Assembly (NCBI RefSeq): GCF_900188345.1
Contig: NZ_FZOD01000021.1
Coordinates: 85,571-149,570, forward strand
DNA length: 64,000 nucleotides
Direction: 5' to 3'
Source: Streptosporangium subroseum
GTDB lineage: Bacteria > Actinomycetota > Actinomycetes > Streptosporangiales > Streptosporangiaceae
Shown: piece after piece, positions 24,609-33,341 of the stretch
Numbering within the stretch: position 1 is the stretch's first letter
How the letters are laid out: each line of letters starts with the position of its first letter
Program-made: the position numbers and the translations under genes
The notes under the pieces: generated by a model
Databases searched by the model: none
What the model saw: the letters and a program-made list of their open reading frames with translations, nothing else
What the model was told of the DNA's origin: nothing

Positions 24609-26090
24609 ATGCCGCGCCCCCACGCCACCCCACCCAACCTCTTCCGCCGCGTGCCGGTCTGGCTGACGGCCGCACTGGTCTCCCTGCTGCTGGCGCCGCT
24701 CATAGCGGTGTCCGGCGCGTCGCCGGCCGCCGCAGCGGTCCTGGACCCCAGCCAGTTCAAAGGCGTGCACTGGTCACGCCTGGGTGACAACTTCACCTTC
24801 GACCGGCTCGTCTTGCAGGGCCTGTCGGCCGGCGACGACTACAACGCCACCCGGAGCAAGGCCGACGCCATGTTCGGCGCCTTCCAAAGCGCTTTGGGCG
24901 CCAACACCGTCCGGTTGCCCATCAACCCCGCCACCGTCGCCTGGAACAGCTACAACGGTGTCATCGACGCCGCGACGGCCAGGGGCTTCAAGGTCGTCCT
25001 CAGCTACTGGGTGGAGGACGGCAGCAACAAGGTCGTCGACGGCTACCTGAACACCTGGAACCAGATGTGGGACACCCTCACCACCAGGTACCGGGGCAAC
25101 CCCCAGATCTTCTTCGACCCGATCAACGAGCCCATCGGCTTCAGCACTCCCCAGTGGCTGGACTTCGCGGCCAACTGGATCAGCCGCCAGACCGCCAACG
25201 GCTTCCCCAGAGAGCGCATGCTCATCGAGGGCGCCCAGGCCGACGGCGGCGGCTGGGGAACCGACCTGCGGCCGCTGTGCAACGATTCCCGCTTCGAGGG
25301 CGTCTACCTGGCGATGCACCGCTACGCCTTCCCCTACCCGGCGCGGACCTACACCGAGTGGGTCAACGACATCAAGATGTACATGGGCAACTGCGCGTCC
25401 CGCACCCTCATCGAGGAGTTCGGCGCCGACGCCGACAACGGCATCGACTACAACGCCACCCCCAGCGCGACGACCCCCAAGGAGGTCGCCTACCTGCGCG
25501 CCATCACCGACGTCATCCGCGAGTACCGCCTGGGCGCGATCTGGTGCCACGGCATCGGCGGCCGCACCACCAGCCCCGACCACGACTCGCTGAACATCCT
25601 GCGTCTCTACAGCGCCTACGCCGGCGGCACCCAGAACCTGCCGCTGTGGATCCCCAACCCCACGGCCGTCGACCGGCTGAAGTACGCCTGGGGCGAATCC
25701 GGCTCCGCCACGAGCCGGCTGCGCACCCCCGGATACACCAAGTGCCTTGATGTCCCCGGCAGCTCGCAGAACAACGATGTCCAACTCCAGGTGTGGGACT
25801 GCGGGAACGGCGGCAACCAGCGGTGGACCAGGAGCGCCGCCAACACACTCACCGTGTACAACGGAACAAAATGCCTGGACGCCTACGGCTTCGGCAAAAC
25901 CAACGGCACGAGGGTGGTCATCCATGACTGCCACGGCATGATCAACCAAAAGTGGCTGTTCTTCTCCGACGAGACGATCCGCGGTGTCGACTCCAGGCTC
26001 TGCCTGGACGCCGACCTGTACAGCACCACGAACGTCCAGCTGTGGTCGTGCGGCAACGGGACCAACCAGAAGTGGCAGCAGCTCATCTGA
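24609..26090 (+). CDS. Secreted GH5-like glycoside hydrolase with C-terminal ricin-type lectin domain
   Basis: The 493-residue protein has a signal peptide (about 1-42, ending SPAAAA). A cellulase-fold catalytic domain (about 45-350) has the acid/base region DPINEP (about 178) and the nucleophile region LIEEFGADADNG (about 270). A ricin-type beta-trefoil (CBM13, about 365-493) has repeats VWDCGNGGNQRW, IHDCHGMINQKW and LWSCGNGTNQKW. It should hydrolyse an extracellular beta-glycan, feeding the adjacent importer. AAAGGA precedes ATG 24609. The gap 24448-24608 is AT-richer and likely carries its own promoter. Confidence 0.9.
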   Translation: MPRPHATPPNLFRRVPVWLTAALVSLLLAPLIAVSGASPAAAAVLDPSQFKGVHWSRLGDNFTFDRLVLQGLSAGDDYNATRSKADAMFGAFQSALGANTVRLPINPATVAWNSYNGVIDAATARGFKVVLSYWVEDGSNKVVDGYLNTWNQMWDTLTTRYRGNPQIFFDPINEPIGFSTPQWLDFAANWISRQTANGFPRERMLIEGAQADGGGWGTDLRPLCNDSRFEGVYLAMHRYAFPYPARTYTEWVNDIKMYMGNCASRTLIEEFGADADNGIDYNATPSATTPKEVAYLRAITDVIREYRLGAIWCHGIGGRTTSPDHDSLNILRLYSAYAGGTQNLPLWIPNPTAVDRLKYAWGESGSATSRLRTPGYTKCLDVPGSSQNNDVQLQVWDCGNGGNQRWTRSAANTLTVYNGTKCLDAYGFGKTNGTRVVIHDCHGMINQKWLFFSDETIRGVDSRLCLDADLYSTTNVQLWSCGNGTNQKWQQLI

Positions 26091-26107
26091 CCAGAGGTGA
26101 CGCCCCG

Positions 26108-26136
26108 GGGCCGGCCGCGTACCGCGCGGCCGGCCC
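26108..26136 (+). terminator. Strong hairpin after the glycoside hydrolase
   Basis: A perfect 12-bp stem (GGGCCGGCCGCG / CGCGGCCGGCCC) with a 5-nt loop begins 17 bp after the stop codon. It has high predicted stability and no long U-tract, typical of actinobacterial terminators. It separates the glycanase from the catabolic genes. Confidence 0.75.
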
Positions 26137-26456
26137 TTCGCGTTCAGGGTGCGGCCCTGAAATTCCAACGCCGGCGTCCCAGACCGTCGAGCTCCAGTTC
26201 AACGACGTCGCCGTTTTCTCGGGCCAGGATGGTTTCGCCACACCAGCCGCGGAAATTCGTTCCCCGGCGCCTTTCATTCGGCGGCCATCATTCGGATTGC
26301 GCCTCTGGCCGGTGACTATTCGCAGGACGGATGGCGCCGTTTCGTTACTCGCGCTTCATCCGGAACTACTGTCCGACTTAGGGTGGGGTGCGTGACCATC
26401 TCTGAATTCTTATTGAGCCTATTCAAGGTTGACGTGCTCAGTGCGCTGGACCGTGG
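26137..26456 (+). promoter_or_regulatory. Intergenic region before the UxaA-family gene
   Basis: This 320-bp region has no supported gene. The segment 26330-26440 is AT-richer (GAATTCTTATTGAGCCTATT) and probably carries the promoter of the catabolic operon. No clear palindromic LysR or LacI site was found. Confidence 0.4.
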
Positions 26457-27986
26457 ATGACCGCACAACCGCCCCCCGAAATCGCCGTCCCCTTGGTTCC
26501 GCTGGAGGGCGTGGATGACGTGGGGCTCGTCCGCGAGCACCTCGGTGTCGGGACGCCCGTCCGGGTCGACGGGGGCGTCGTCGCCGCGATCGACGACATC
26601 CCGGCGGGCCACAAGGTCGCGGTGCGCGCCATCGCCGAAGGCACGCCCGTGCGCAAGTACGGCGAGGCCATCGGCATCGCGCTGCGCGACATCGCGCCCG
26701 GCTCCCACGTACACTCGCACAACCTCGGGGTCGGGCCGCAGAGCCTCGGTCTGGCCACAGTACTCGCCGAGCCGCCCGTCTGGACTCCTCCGGCAGCACC
26801 GACCCGCGACCACTTCCTCGGCTACCGCAGACCCGATGGCCGGGCCGCGACCCGCAACTACCTCGCGGTCCTCCCGACGGTGAACTGCTCCTCGACGGTC
26901 GCCCGGATGATCGCGCAGGCCGCCAACGCCCAGATCAAGGCGGAGGGCCTGGACGGCGTCATCGCCCTCACTCACGACCTGGGCTGCGGCATGGCCGAAG
27001 GCACCGCGGGAGACGACATCCTACGCCGCACCTTGCGCGGCTACGCCGGGCACGCGAACCTCGCCGGCGCAGTGATGATCAGCCTGGGCTGCGAGATCAA
27101 CCAACCGGAGCACATCCTGGGCGACGGCCCGGCCGTCGAGACGCTCTCCATCCAGGACCTCGGCGGGACCGCCGCCACCGTCAACGCCGCACTGAACGCC
27201 CTCCAGGCGATGGCGTCGCGCCTGGCCGGTCTGCGGCGCGAACCCATCCCGGTCGGTGAACTGATCCTGGGGCTGCAGTGCGGCGGCAGCGACGCCTACT
27301 CCGGCCTGACCGCCAACCCGACCCTGGGCGTCGCGGCCGACCTGCTGGTGGCCGCGGGCGGCAAGGTCATCCTCGGCGAGACCCCCGAGATCTACGGTGC
27401 CGAGCACATGCTGCGCGCGCGGGCCGCAACACCGGCGGTGGGCCGGCAGATCGACGACCTCATCGCCTGGTGGCAGGCCTACACGGCGAGCAACAACGCG
27501 GAACTGGACAACAACCCATCCAAGGGCAACCGCGACGGCGGCATCACGACCATCTGGGAGAAGTCGCTGGGCGCCGTGCTGAAGGGCGGCACGAGCCCGC
27601 TCAACGCCGTCGTCGCCTACGCCGACCCGGTCACCGCCACGGGACTGACGTTCATGGACACCCCCGGATACGACCCGGTCTCGGCGACGGGCATGGTCGC
27701 CGGAGGCGCCAACCTGCTGGCGTTCACCACTGGGCGGGGATCGGTCTTCGGGGCGCGCCCCACCCCCTGCCTCAAGATCAGCACCACCACCCGGCTGTTC
27801 GAGCACATGCGCGCCGACATGGACTTCGACGCCGGACCGGCGATGTCCCGGGACGATCAGATCCGCCATGGAATCATGCTGTTCGAGGCGCTGATGGACA
27901 TGGCGTCGGGCACCCCGAGCAAGTCCGAGGCGCTCGGATTCGGAACCGAGGAGATCGTGCCGTGGCGGATGGGGGCCGTCGTATGA
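26457..27986 (+). CDS. UxaA-family (altronate dehydratase-like) sugar-acid dehydratase
   Basis: The 509-residue protein fuses a SAF domain (about 1-95, ending DIAPGSHVHSHNLGVGP) to the UxaA catalytic body (YRRPDGRAATRNYLAVLPTV at about 123-142, HDLGCGMAEG, SLGCEINQPEHI, LQCGGSDAYSGLTANPTLGV and TPCLKISTTTRL). Conserved Cys residues fit the Fe-dependent dehydratases acting on altronate, galactarate or related aldonates. With the lactonase and SDRs in the same operon it probably dehydrates an aldonate to a 2-keto-3-deoxy acid. Its stop overlaps the next start (ATGA). Confidence 0.87.
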   Translation: MTAQPPPEIAVPLVPLEGVDDVGLVREHLGVGTPVRVDGGVVAAIDDIPAGHKVAVRAIAEGTPVRKYGEAIGIALRDIAPGSHVHSHNLGVGPQSLGLATVLAEPPVWTPPAAPTRDHFLGYRRPDGRAATRNYLAVLPTVNCSSTVARMIAQAANAQIKAEGLDGVIALTHDLGCGMAEGTAGDDILRRTLRGYAGHANLAGAVMISLGCEINQPEHILGDGPAVETLSIQDLGGTAATVNAALNALQAMASRLAGLRREPIPVGELILGLQCGGSDAYSGLTANPTLGVAADLLVAAGGKVILGETPEIYGAEHMLRARAATPAVGRQIDDLIAWWQAYTASNNAELDNNPSKGNRDGGITTIWEKSLGAVLKGGTSPLNAVVAYADPVTATGLTFMDTPGYDPVSATGMVAGGANLLAFTTGRGSVFGARPTPCLKISTTTRLFEHMRADMDFDAGPAMSRDDQIRHGIMLFEALMDMASGTPSKSEALGFGTEEIVPWRMGAVV

Positions 27987-28870
27987 CGTCGGTGTTCTGG
28001 GATGGCCGTGCCACCCTGGGCGAGGGGCCGCTGTGGGACACGCGGACCGGCACCCTCTACTGGGTGGACATCGTCGAGGCGACGGTCTTCGCCCAAGCCG
28101 TCAACACCGCACAGCCGGCCCGGATCGACGTCCAGGCCCAGGTCGGCTGCCTCGGCCTCACCGACGATCCGCACGTGCTCATCGCCGGCATGCGCACCGG
28201 GTGGCATCTGCTGGATCTGCGGGCCGGGGGCCGCACCTTCCTGGCCGACCCCGAGGCGGACCGTCCGGCCTGCCGTTTCAACGACGGATCAGTCGACCCC
28301 GCCGGGCGGTTCTGGACCGGTTCGCTGGAGGACGGCGAGACCCGGCCGGAGGGCCGGCTCTATCGGCTGGACGGCGACGGCACCCACACGACGGTCGATG
28401 AGGGCTTCTACTGCTCCAACGGCATCGACTGGTCGCCGGACGGCCGGTGGATGTACTTCGTGGACTCCCGAGCCGACCTCATCTACCGGTACGCCTTCGA
28501 CGTGGAGACCGGGCAGGCCACCGCCCGCCAGATCTTCGCCGACACCTCCTCACTGCCCGGCATCCCCGACGGCCTGCGCGTGGACTCCGGAGGCGATGTC
28601 TGGTGTGCCTTCTGGGACGGAGCGCACGTGACCCGCTTCACGCCCGACGGCGCCGCGGTCGAGCGGGTGGCGGTCCCGGTCCTGCGCCCGACGAGTGTCG
28701 CCTTCGGCGGGCCCGGGCTCCAGACGATGTACATCACCTCGGCCTCCCTCGGCCTCACCCCCTCCCAGTTGAAGGAGTGGCCGCTGTCGGGCGCGGTGCT
28801 GGAGCGCGACGCCCGGACGCCCGGACAGCCCGCCACTCCCTTTCGTCTTACCCGAGAGGTCACCGTATGA
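27983..28870 (+). CDS. SMP-30/gluconolactonase-family sugar lactonase
   Basis: The 295-residue beta-propeller has the family features TLGEGPLWDTRTGTLYWVDI (about 10-29, with the metal-ligand Glu), CRFNDGSVDPAGRFWTGSLE (about 97), YCSNGIDWSPDGRWMYFVDS (about 147, Asn ligand) and LPGIPDGLRVDSGGDVWCAF (about 191, Asp ligand). It should hydrolyse a sugar lactone made by one of the neighbouring dehydrogenases. Both ends overlap neighbouring genes as ATGA. Confidence 0.9.
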   Translation: MTSVFWDGRATLGEGPLWDTRTGTLYWVDIVEATVFAQAVNTAQPARIDVQAQVGCLGLTDDPHVLIAGMRTGWHLLDLRAGGRTFLADPEADRPACRFNDGSVDPAGRFWTGSLEDGETRPEGRLYRLDGDGTHTTVDEGFYCSNGIDWSPDGRWMYFVDSRADLIYRYAFDVETGQATARQIFADTSSLPGIPDGLRVDSGGDVWCAFWDGAHVTRFTPDGAAVERVAVPVLRPTSVAFGGPGLQTMYITSASLGLTPSQLKEWPLSGAVLERDARTPGQPATPFRLTREVTV

Positions 28871-29628
28871 GATTCAGCGACAAGGTCGCCGTGGTCACCG
28901 GCGCCGACTCCGGCATCGGCCGCGCGACAGCGGTCCGGCTGCTGAGCGAGGGCGCCACCGTCGTGGCGGCCGACGTCAATCACACCCGGCCCTGGGCGGA
29001 GGCGGGGGACAAGCGGCTTCACCGGCTCACCCTGGACGTCTCCGAACCGGACGCCGCCGAGCGGCTGGAGGAGTACCTGCGCGGGGAGTTCGAACGGATC
29101 GACGTGCTGGCCAACGTCGCCGGGATCTTGCACATCGCCCCCTTTCTCCAGGTCACCCGGGCCGACTGGGACCGCGTCCTCGCAGTGAACCTCACCGGAG
29201 TGTTCTTCCTCAGCCAGGCCGTGGCCCGCATCATGGTCGACCACGCCACGCCCGGCCGCATCGTCAACGTGTCCTCCGTCCACGCGGTGGTCTCCGAACC
29301 GAACGCCGCGCCCTACACCGCGACCAAGGGCGGTCTGGAGGCCATGACCCGCACGATGGCCTCGGAACTGGCCCCCCACGGCATCACGGTCAACTGCGTG
29401 CGGCCGGGCGCCACCCGTACGGCGATGAGCGAGCCGATCTACACACCCGAGATCCTCGGCTCCCTGAAGGCGAAGATCCCTCTGGGAAAGATCGCGCCAC
29501 CCGAATGGGTGGCGTCCGCCATCGCCTACCTCGCCTCCGAGGAGGCGTGCTACACCACCGGCGCCTGCCTGGACGTCGACGGCGGATACGCCATGGACGG
29601 CTCGCTGCCCGGGACGGCGTACTCATGA
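28867..29628 (+). CDS. SDR-family dehydrogenase (sugar or sugar-acid oxidoreductase)
   Basis: The 253-residue classical SDR has the cofactor motif VVTGADSGIGRATAVRLLSE (TGxxxGIG at about 10-17), NVAGI, catalytic Ser in VNVSSVHAVV (about 138), YTATKGG (Y about 153, K about 157) and a closing VDGGYAMDG. The AADVN after strand 2 suggests NAD(H) preference. It is plausibly the sugar 1-dehydrogenase or the keto-deoxy-acid dehydrogenase of the pathway. ATG 28867 and the next start both overlap as ATGA. Confidence 0.9.
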   Translation: MRFSDKVAVVTGADSGIGRATAVRLLSEGATVVAADVNHTRPWAEAGDKRLHRLTLDVSEPDAAERLEEYLRGEFERIDVLANVAGILHIAPFLQVTRADWDRVLAVNLTGVFFLSQAVARIMVDHATPGRIVNVSSVHAVVSEPNAAPYTATKGGLEAMTRTMASELAPHGITVNCVRPGATRTAMSEPIYTPEILGSLKAKIPLGKIAPPEWVASAIAYLASEEACYTTGACLDVDGGYAMDGSLPGTAYS

Positions 29629-30377
29629 GCGCCGTCGCCGTGGTGACCGGCGCCGCCTCCGGCATCGGCCGTGCCACCGCCCTGCGCCTGGCCCGCGACG
29701 GCTATGAGATCGCGATGATGGACCTCGACGACGCCGGCCTCGCCGAGACCGCCACCCTGATCGGAGAAGTCGGCGGCCTGGCCCGCCCCTTCACCGTCGA
29801 CCTGTGCGATCCGCTGGCCGTCGGGTCGGTCACCCGGGAGATCGCGGTCACCGTGGGCGCCCCGGAGGTGCTGGTGAACGTCGCCGGAATCGGGCTGGCC
29901 GCGACCGTCCTGGAGACGAGCGACGCGGACTGGAACCGCGTCATGGCGGTCAACCTGACCGGGCCGTTCCTCACCATCCGGGCGACCCTTCCGCTGATGC
30001 TCGACCGCGGCAGCGGCGTCATCGTCAACATCGCCTCCGTGGGCGGCCAGGTCGGGCTCGCCGGCCGGGCCGCGTACTGCGCGTCCAAGGCCGGGCTGGT
30101 CGGCCTCACGCGCGCGGTCGCCGTCGACCACGCCCGCGAGGGGATCCGCTGCGTGGCGGTCTGCCCCGGGACCGTGGAGACCGAATGGATCGGCAAGATC
30201 CTCTCCAACGCCCCTGATCCGGTGGCGGCCCGCGCGGCGATGGCGGCACGGCAACTGGACGGGCGCATGGGGTCGCCCGAGGAGGTCGCGGCCATGGTCG
30301 CCTTCCTCGCCGGACCCGAGGGCAGGTTCGTCAACGGGGCCGCCCTTGTCCTCGACGGCGGGATGACGGCGGCATGA
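29625..30377 (+). CDS. Second SDR-family dehydrogenase of the operon
   Basis: The 250-residue SDR has VVTGAASGIGRATALRLARD (about 6-25), MMDLD after strand 2 (Asp, NAD-type), VNVAGIG, catalytic Ser in VNIASVGGQV and YCASKAG (Y about 153, K about 157). It is only partly similar to the preceding SDR, so the two probably act at different steps. Its stop overlaps the start of the collapsed oxidase gene (ATGA). Confidence 0.9.
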   Translation: MSAVAVVTGAASGIGRATALRLARDGYEIAMMDLDDAGLAETATLIGEVGGLARPFTVDLCDPLAVGSVTREIAVTVGAPEVLVNVAGIGLAATVLETSDADWNRVMAVNLTGPFLTIRATLPLMLDRGSGVIVNIASVGGQVGLAGRAAYCASKAGLVGLTRAVAVDHAREGIRCVAVCPGTVETEWIGKILSNAPDPVAARAAMAARQLDGRMGSPEEVAAMVAFLAGPEGRFVNGAALVLDGGMTAA

Positions 30378-30936
30378 GGACCCTCTCCACCAAGGCGATC
30401 TCCGCCGACCTGAGCAAGATCGTGGGACCGGTCAACGTGGAAGTCCGCCCGGCGGCCCTGGTGCCCTACCGGACGGACGCCACGTTCGGCTTCGCCGGCC
30501 TGACGACCGCGGTCGTCAGGCCGTCCTCGCCGACGGAGAGATCATCCAGGCGGGCGGCCGGCTGCCCGGCCCGATCCTCATCGACGGCCGACGGGCCCGC
30601 ATCGGCCTCCAGGACTCCTGCCACCTGCGCAACGGGCTGGGCGTCAGCGAGACGCCCCGCCGCGTGATCAGCGCGCTCGGAGACCACATCGAGGTGCCCG
30701 GCGCGGCCGACTGCTGCGGCGCGGCAGGCACCTGCTCCCTGCTCAGACGCCGCGACAGCCGACGAGTCCTGGCCCCGAAGATGGTGGAATTGGCCAGACT
30801 TGAACTAGATTTCCTCGTCATGGTAAACCCTGGCTGCCAGCGTCAGCTGACCACGGCGGTGCGTCGGGCTCGGCTCCGCACGCGCGTACTTCATCTGGCC
30901 GAACTCGTCGAGCTGGCCCGGACGGAGCCACGATGA
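30374..30936 (+). pseudogene. Collapsed GlcD/GlcF-type oxidase remnant
   Basis: The first about 47 codons (MRTLSTKAISADLSKIVGPV, then YRTDATFGF) are the N-terminus of an FAD-linked GlcD-type oxidase. Near 30515 the frame shifts to VLADGEIIQAGGR, a mid-GlcD motif. From about 30565 the same frame continues as LQDSCHLRNGLGVSETPRRV, then GAADCCGAAGTCSL and MVNPGCQRQL, the C-terminal CCG domain of GlcF. Two internal deletions would explain this. The start (ATGA with the SDR) and stop (ATGA with LysR) junctions are intact, so a glycolate/lactate-type oxidase pair once stood here. An assembly collapse would look the same. Confidence 0.7.
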
Positions 30937-31937
30937 GTGGCCCATCGGCAGAGGAACCCGCGGTGGAGAACATCGATCTCGCCCCGCGCGATCCCCGGGA
31001 CGCCATGTCGCTTCAGACCGCGTGGCTGCGCAGTTTCCTCGCCGTGGCCGACAAGGGCGGGTTCGGTGCGGCCACTCTCGTGCTGCATCTGTCGCAGTCG
31101 CGGGTCAGCGCGCACATCGCCGCACTGGAACACGCCCTCGGCGTGACTCTTTTCGATCGCAAGGCACGCCCCATCTGCACGACCGAGGCCGGTGAGCTGT
31201 TTCGTGGCCACGCCTTGAACGCCCTCCTGGAGCTCCAGCGCGGCGTCGAGGCGGCCCGCAGCACGCTTGACAACTTCGTCGCCCACGTCAAGATCGGTAG
31301 CTATCCGAGCGTCAGCTCCACCTACCTGCCCTCGATCCTGCGGACCCTGACGGCGAAGTACCCGGGCATCACCATCGAGCTTCACGAAGGAACCGCTTCA
31401 ACGCTGGAGGAGATGGTCGTCAGCGGTGCCGTTGACCTGGCGTTCCGGCCCCTGCTCCCGAAGATGCACGAGACGACGCTCTGTCACCGGACGATCTGGC
31501 GAGAAAACATCGTCGCCGTCATGCGTGAGCAGGATCTCCTCACCCGTAAGACCTCGCTCAGCGTCGCCGACATCCTGGAGCGCCCCCTGATCGGCAACCC
31601 GGCCGGAAGCGAGGAGGAAGGCGGCGGATTCGACCTCCGCAACACGCTCGGCGAGAACGCGGCACGAGCCGACATCGCCTATCTCACCGACCAGCCGACC
31701 ACCCTGGTCGCGCTCGTCCGCTCGGCCTTCGGCATCGGCATAATCAACCGCCTCGCTCTGGAGACCACCAGCACCGAAGGCCTCGCGACCCGCATCATCG
31801 ACTCCCCGGCCGCCCATCGAGAAGTCGCCCTCTTCTGGGCCAGGCGCCGCTCGGACGCCGCCGTCGTCCAAGCCTTCCTGGACGCCCAGCAACAGGCCCC
31901 GCTTCCTCCCGGCGTCCAGCCCATCGACAGTCAGTGA
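30933..31937 (+). CDS. LysR-family transcriptional regulator
   Basis: The 334-residue protein has a LysR winged helix (LQTAWLRSFLAVADKGGFGA at about 27-46, LHLSQSRVSAHIAALEHALG at about 50-69, then FDRKARPICTTEAGEL) and a substrate-binding domain (VKIGSYPSVSSTYLPSILRT onwards). It is the last gene of the ATGA-linked catabolic cluster and so is probably its regulator, read from the same transcript. ATG 30933 is supported by that overlap; an internal ATG at 31005 would give a shorter N-terminus. Confidence 0.9.
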   Translation: MSGPSAEEPAVENIDLAPRDPRDAMSLQTAWLRSFLAVADKGGFGAATLVLHLSQSRVSAHIAALEHALGVTLFDRKARPICTTEAGELFRGHALNALLELQRGVEAARSTLDNFVAHVKIGSYPSVSSTYLPSILRTLTAKYPGITIELHEGTASTLEEMVVSGAVDLAFRPLLPKMHETTLCHRTIWRENIVAVMREQDLLTRKTSLSVADILERPLIGNPAGSEEEGGGFDLRNTLGENAARADIAYLTDQPTTLVALVRSAFGIGIINRLALETTSTEGLATRIIDSPAAHREVALFWARRRSDAAVVQAFLDAQQQAPLPPGVQPIDSQ

Positions 31938-32541
31938 ATCGCCGGCTGGATCAAGAGGCTCCGGCTCACTTTCGATGATCTGTTACTCAGGGTGATGCCG
32001 AGTCAACCCAGCCTTCGGACTGCTGAGCGTAGGCGTCCCGGCAGGCGCGTAGATCACGGCGTCGCCGTCGACCGCGCCGTCCAGTCACGCCCTGGGCCAC
32101 CACCCCGTCGATCGGCACCGTCTCAGCTGTCGCTGGTCTGAATCGACGGCTCGCCGTAGCCACAGGAGTTCCGGGCTCCCATGGGGTGTCGGCGATGCCG
32201 ATTAATTCGGCAGGGGCGGACAAGCGGGTTGATCCCGCCTGCGCCCTTCCTCTCATGTGACCGCATCGCCTTCCTTTCCGGCCTTTTGGGCCGGCGGCAC
32301 TTCCACCCACGCGACAAATGCGACATTGAAGACATTTCATATCAAATTAAGCGATAATATCCTAACATTATCAATAGAAGGACATGAGGGTGGTAAAAGC
32401 GGTTAATCTCCGTTTGTCGGACCATGTCGGCGGAAATCATGACAACCAGGGAGACCCGTTAGCGGTCACCTCAGGCGCTTTCCCAAGCGTTTCGGGAAAC
32501 GCCGAAATCAGGGCACCAATCCTTTCGAGGGGGAAATACAA
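31938..32541. other. 604-bp intergenic region with an AT-rich inverted repeat
   Basis: No gene is supported; a reverse-strand frame at 31987-32340 has no recognisable similarity. The 32330-32400 stretch is unusually AT-rich and contains GATAAT-N8-ATTATC (32353-32372), a possible operator or promoter element. It lies about 170 bp upstream of the small secreted protein. Confidence 0.45.
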
Positions 32542-32886
32542 ATGCCCAACGTCAAAAGCGTCGTCGCGGGACTCGCGATCAGCACGGCACTGGCCGGCGG
32601 AGTTGTGGGCCTGGGAGCAGCGACCACCACCACCAACGCCAGCGCCAGTACGGTCACAGCAGGAGCGGGCTTCACGACCTGGGGCGGCGGATGCGGCGGT
32701 GGTTGCGGTTGGCGCCGCGGCTGCGGCTGCGGAGGTGGTTGCGGCCACCGCTGCCATCACCGCAGCTTCCACCGCAGCGTCCGCAGGGTCAATGTCAACA
32801 TCAATAACAACAACATCAACCACGGCGACCGCGACCGCGATCGCGACCGCGGTCGCGATTTCGACTTTGACGACGACGACGATTAA
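32542..32886 (+). CDS. Small secreted Cys/Gly/His-rich protein with polyacidic tail
   Basis: The 114-residue protein has a signal peptide (VVAGLAISTALAGGVVGLGA, about 7-26). A compact Gly/Cys/His segment at about 47-75 has six Cys (CGGGC, CGCGGGC and HRCHH patterns). An Asn-rich stretch and an alternating Arg/Asp tail ending in five Asp follow. GAGGGGG is about 10 nt before the ATG. I do not recognise a named family. The composition suggests metal binding or a mineral/cell-surface structural role; a ribosomally made peptide is possible, but no modification enzyme is adjacent. Confidence 0.75.
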   Translation: MPNVKSVVAGLAISTALAGGVVGLGAATTTTNASASTVTAGAGFTTWGGGCGGGCGWRRGCGCGGGCGHRCHHRSFHRSVRRVNVNINNNNINHGDRDRDRDRGRDFDFDDDDD

Positions 32887-33341
32887 CAACAACGCCTAAA
32901 GTCTCTGATCAGTCACCAACTCATGGTTGGCCTCCAGCTTGGGTGCCGCATGTAGCCGAAGCACGTTGACCACATGCGGCATAACCTGGGATCACAAAAA
33001 CTCCAGGCCCATGATGGAGAGGAGATGGCCCGTGTTCGTCGAGATCCTGATTCTTCACAAAAGAATCGGATCGCACGGTGAACACGGGCCGAATCATTGT
33101 GACTTCGATGAATGATCTGATATATCCCGGCTTTTGTGAGCCGCTCTGATCGATATGCGCGCCGCCGCCACCTTCTAAAGAGGCCTGCATGCCGAGAAGA
33201 TGCCTCCCCGAGTTCGGCCGCGGGTTCCGGGGCCTGCCGAAGGCCGGTCGCACCGCCCTACTCTCATCCGATCCGCCGGGCGAGAACACGGCGACCGGAG
33301 CCGTTCAGGATCGGGCACATCGCGTGCCCGCTTCAAAAGCC
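32887..33341. other. 455-bp intergenic region with two strong inverted repeats
   Basis: No gene is supported. TGCCGCATGT-N18-ACATGCGGCA (32944-32981) is a perfect 10-bp inverted repeat. A nested hairpin at 33027-33090 has an outer 11-bp stem GGCCCGTGTTC/GAACACGGGCC, an inner GATTCTT-CACAA-AAGAATC stem and flanking GATC pairs. ATCATT/AATGAT follows at about 33092-33114. The first may terminate the small secreted gene; the second is too elaborate for a simple terminator and could be a structured RNA or a miniature-element remnant. Confidence 0.5.

Noticed and set aside
31987..32340. 117-residue reverse-strand ORF
   Set aside because: Arg-rich composition, no similarity, no ribosome-binding site; more likely a chance open frame in GC-rich DNA.
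32384..32899. Alternative forward frame over the small secreted protein
   Set aside because: Low-complexity Thr/Ala sequence produced by the repetitive DNA of the real gene; no ribosome-binding site.
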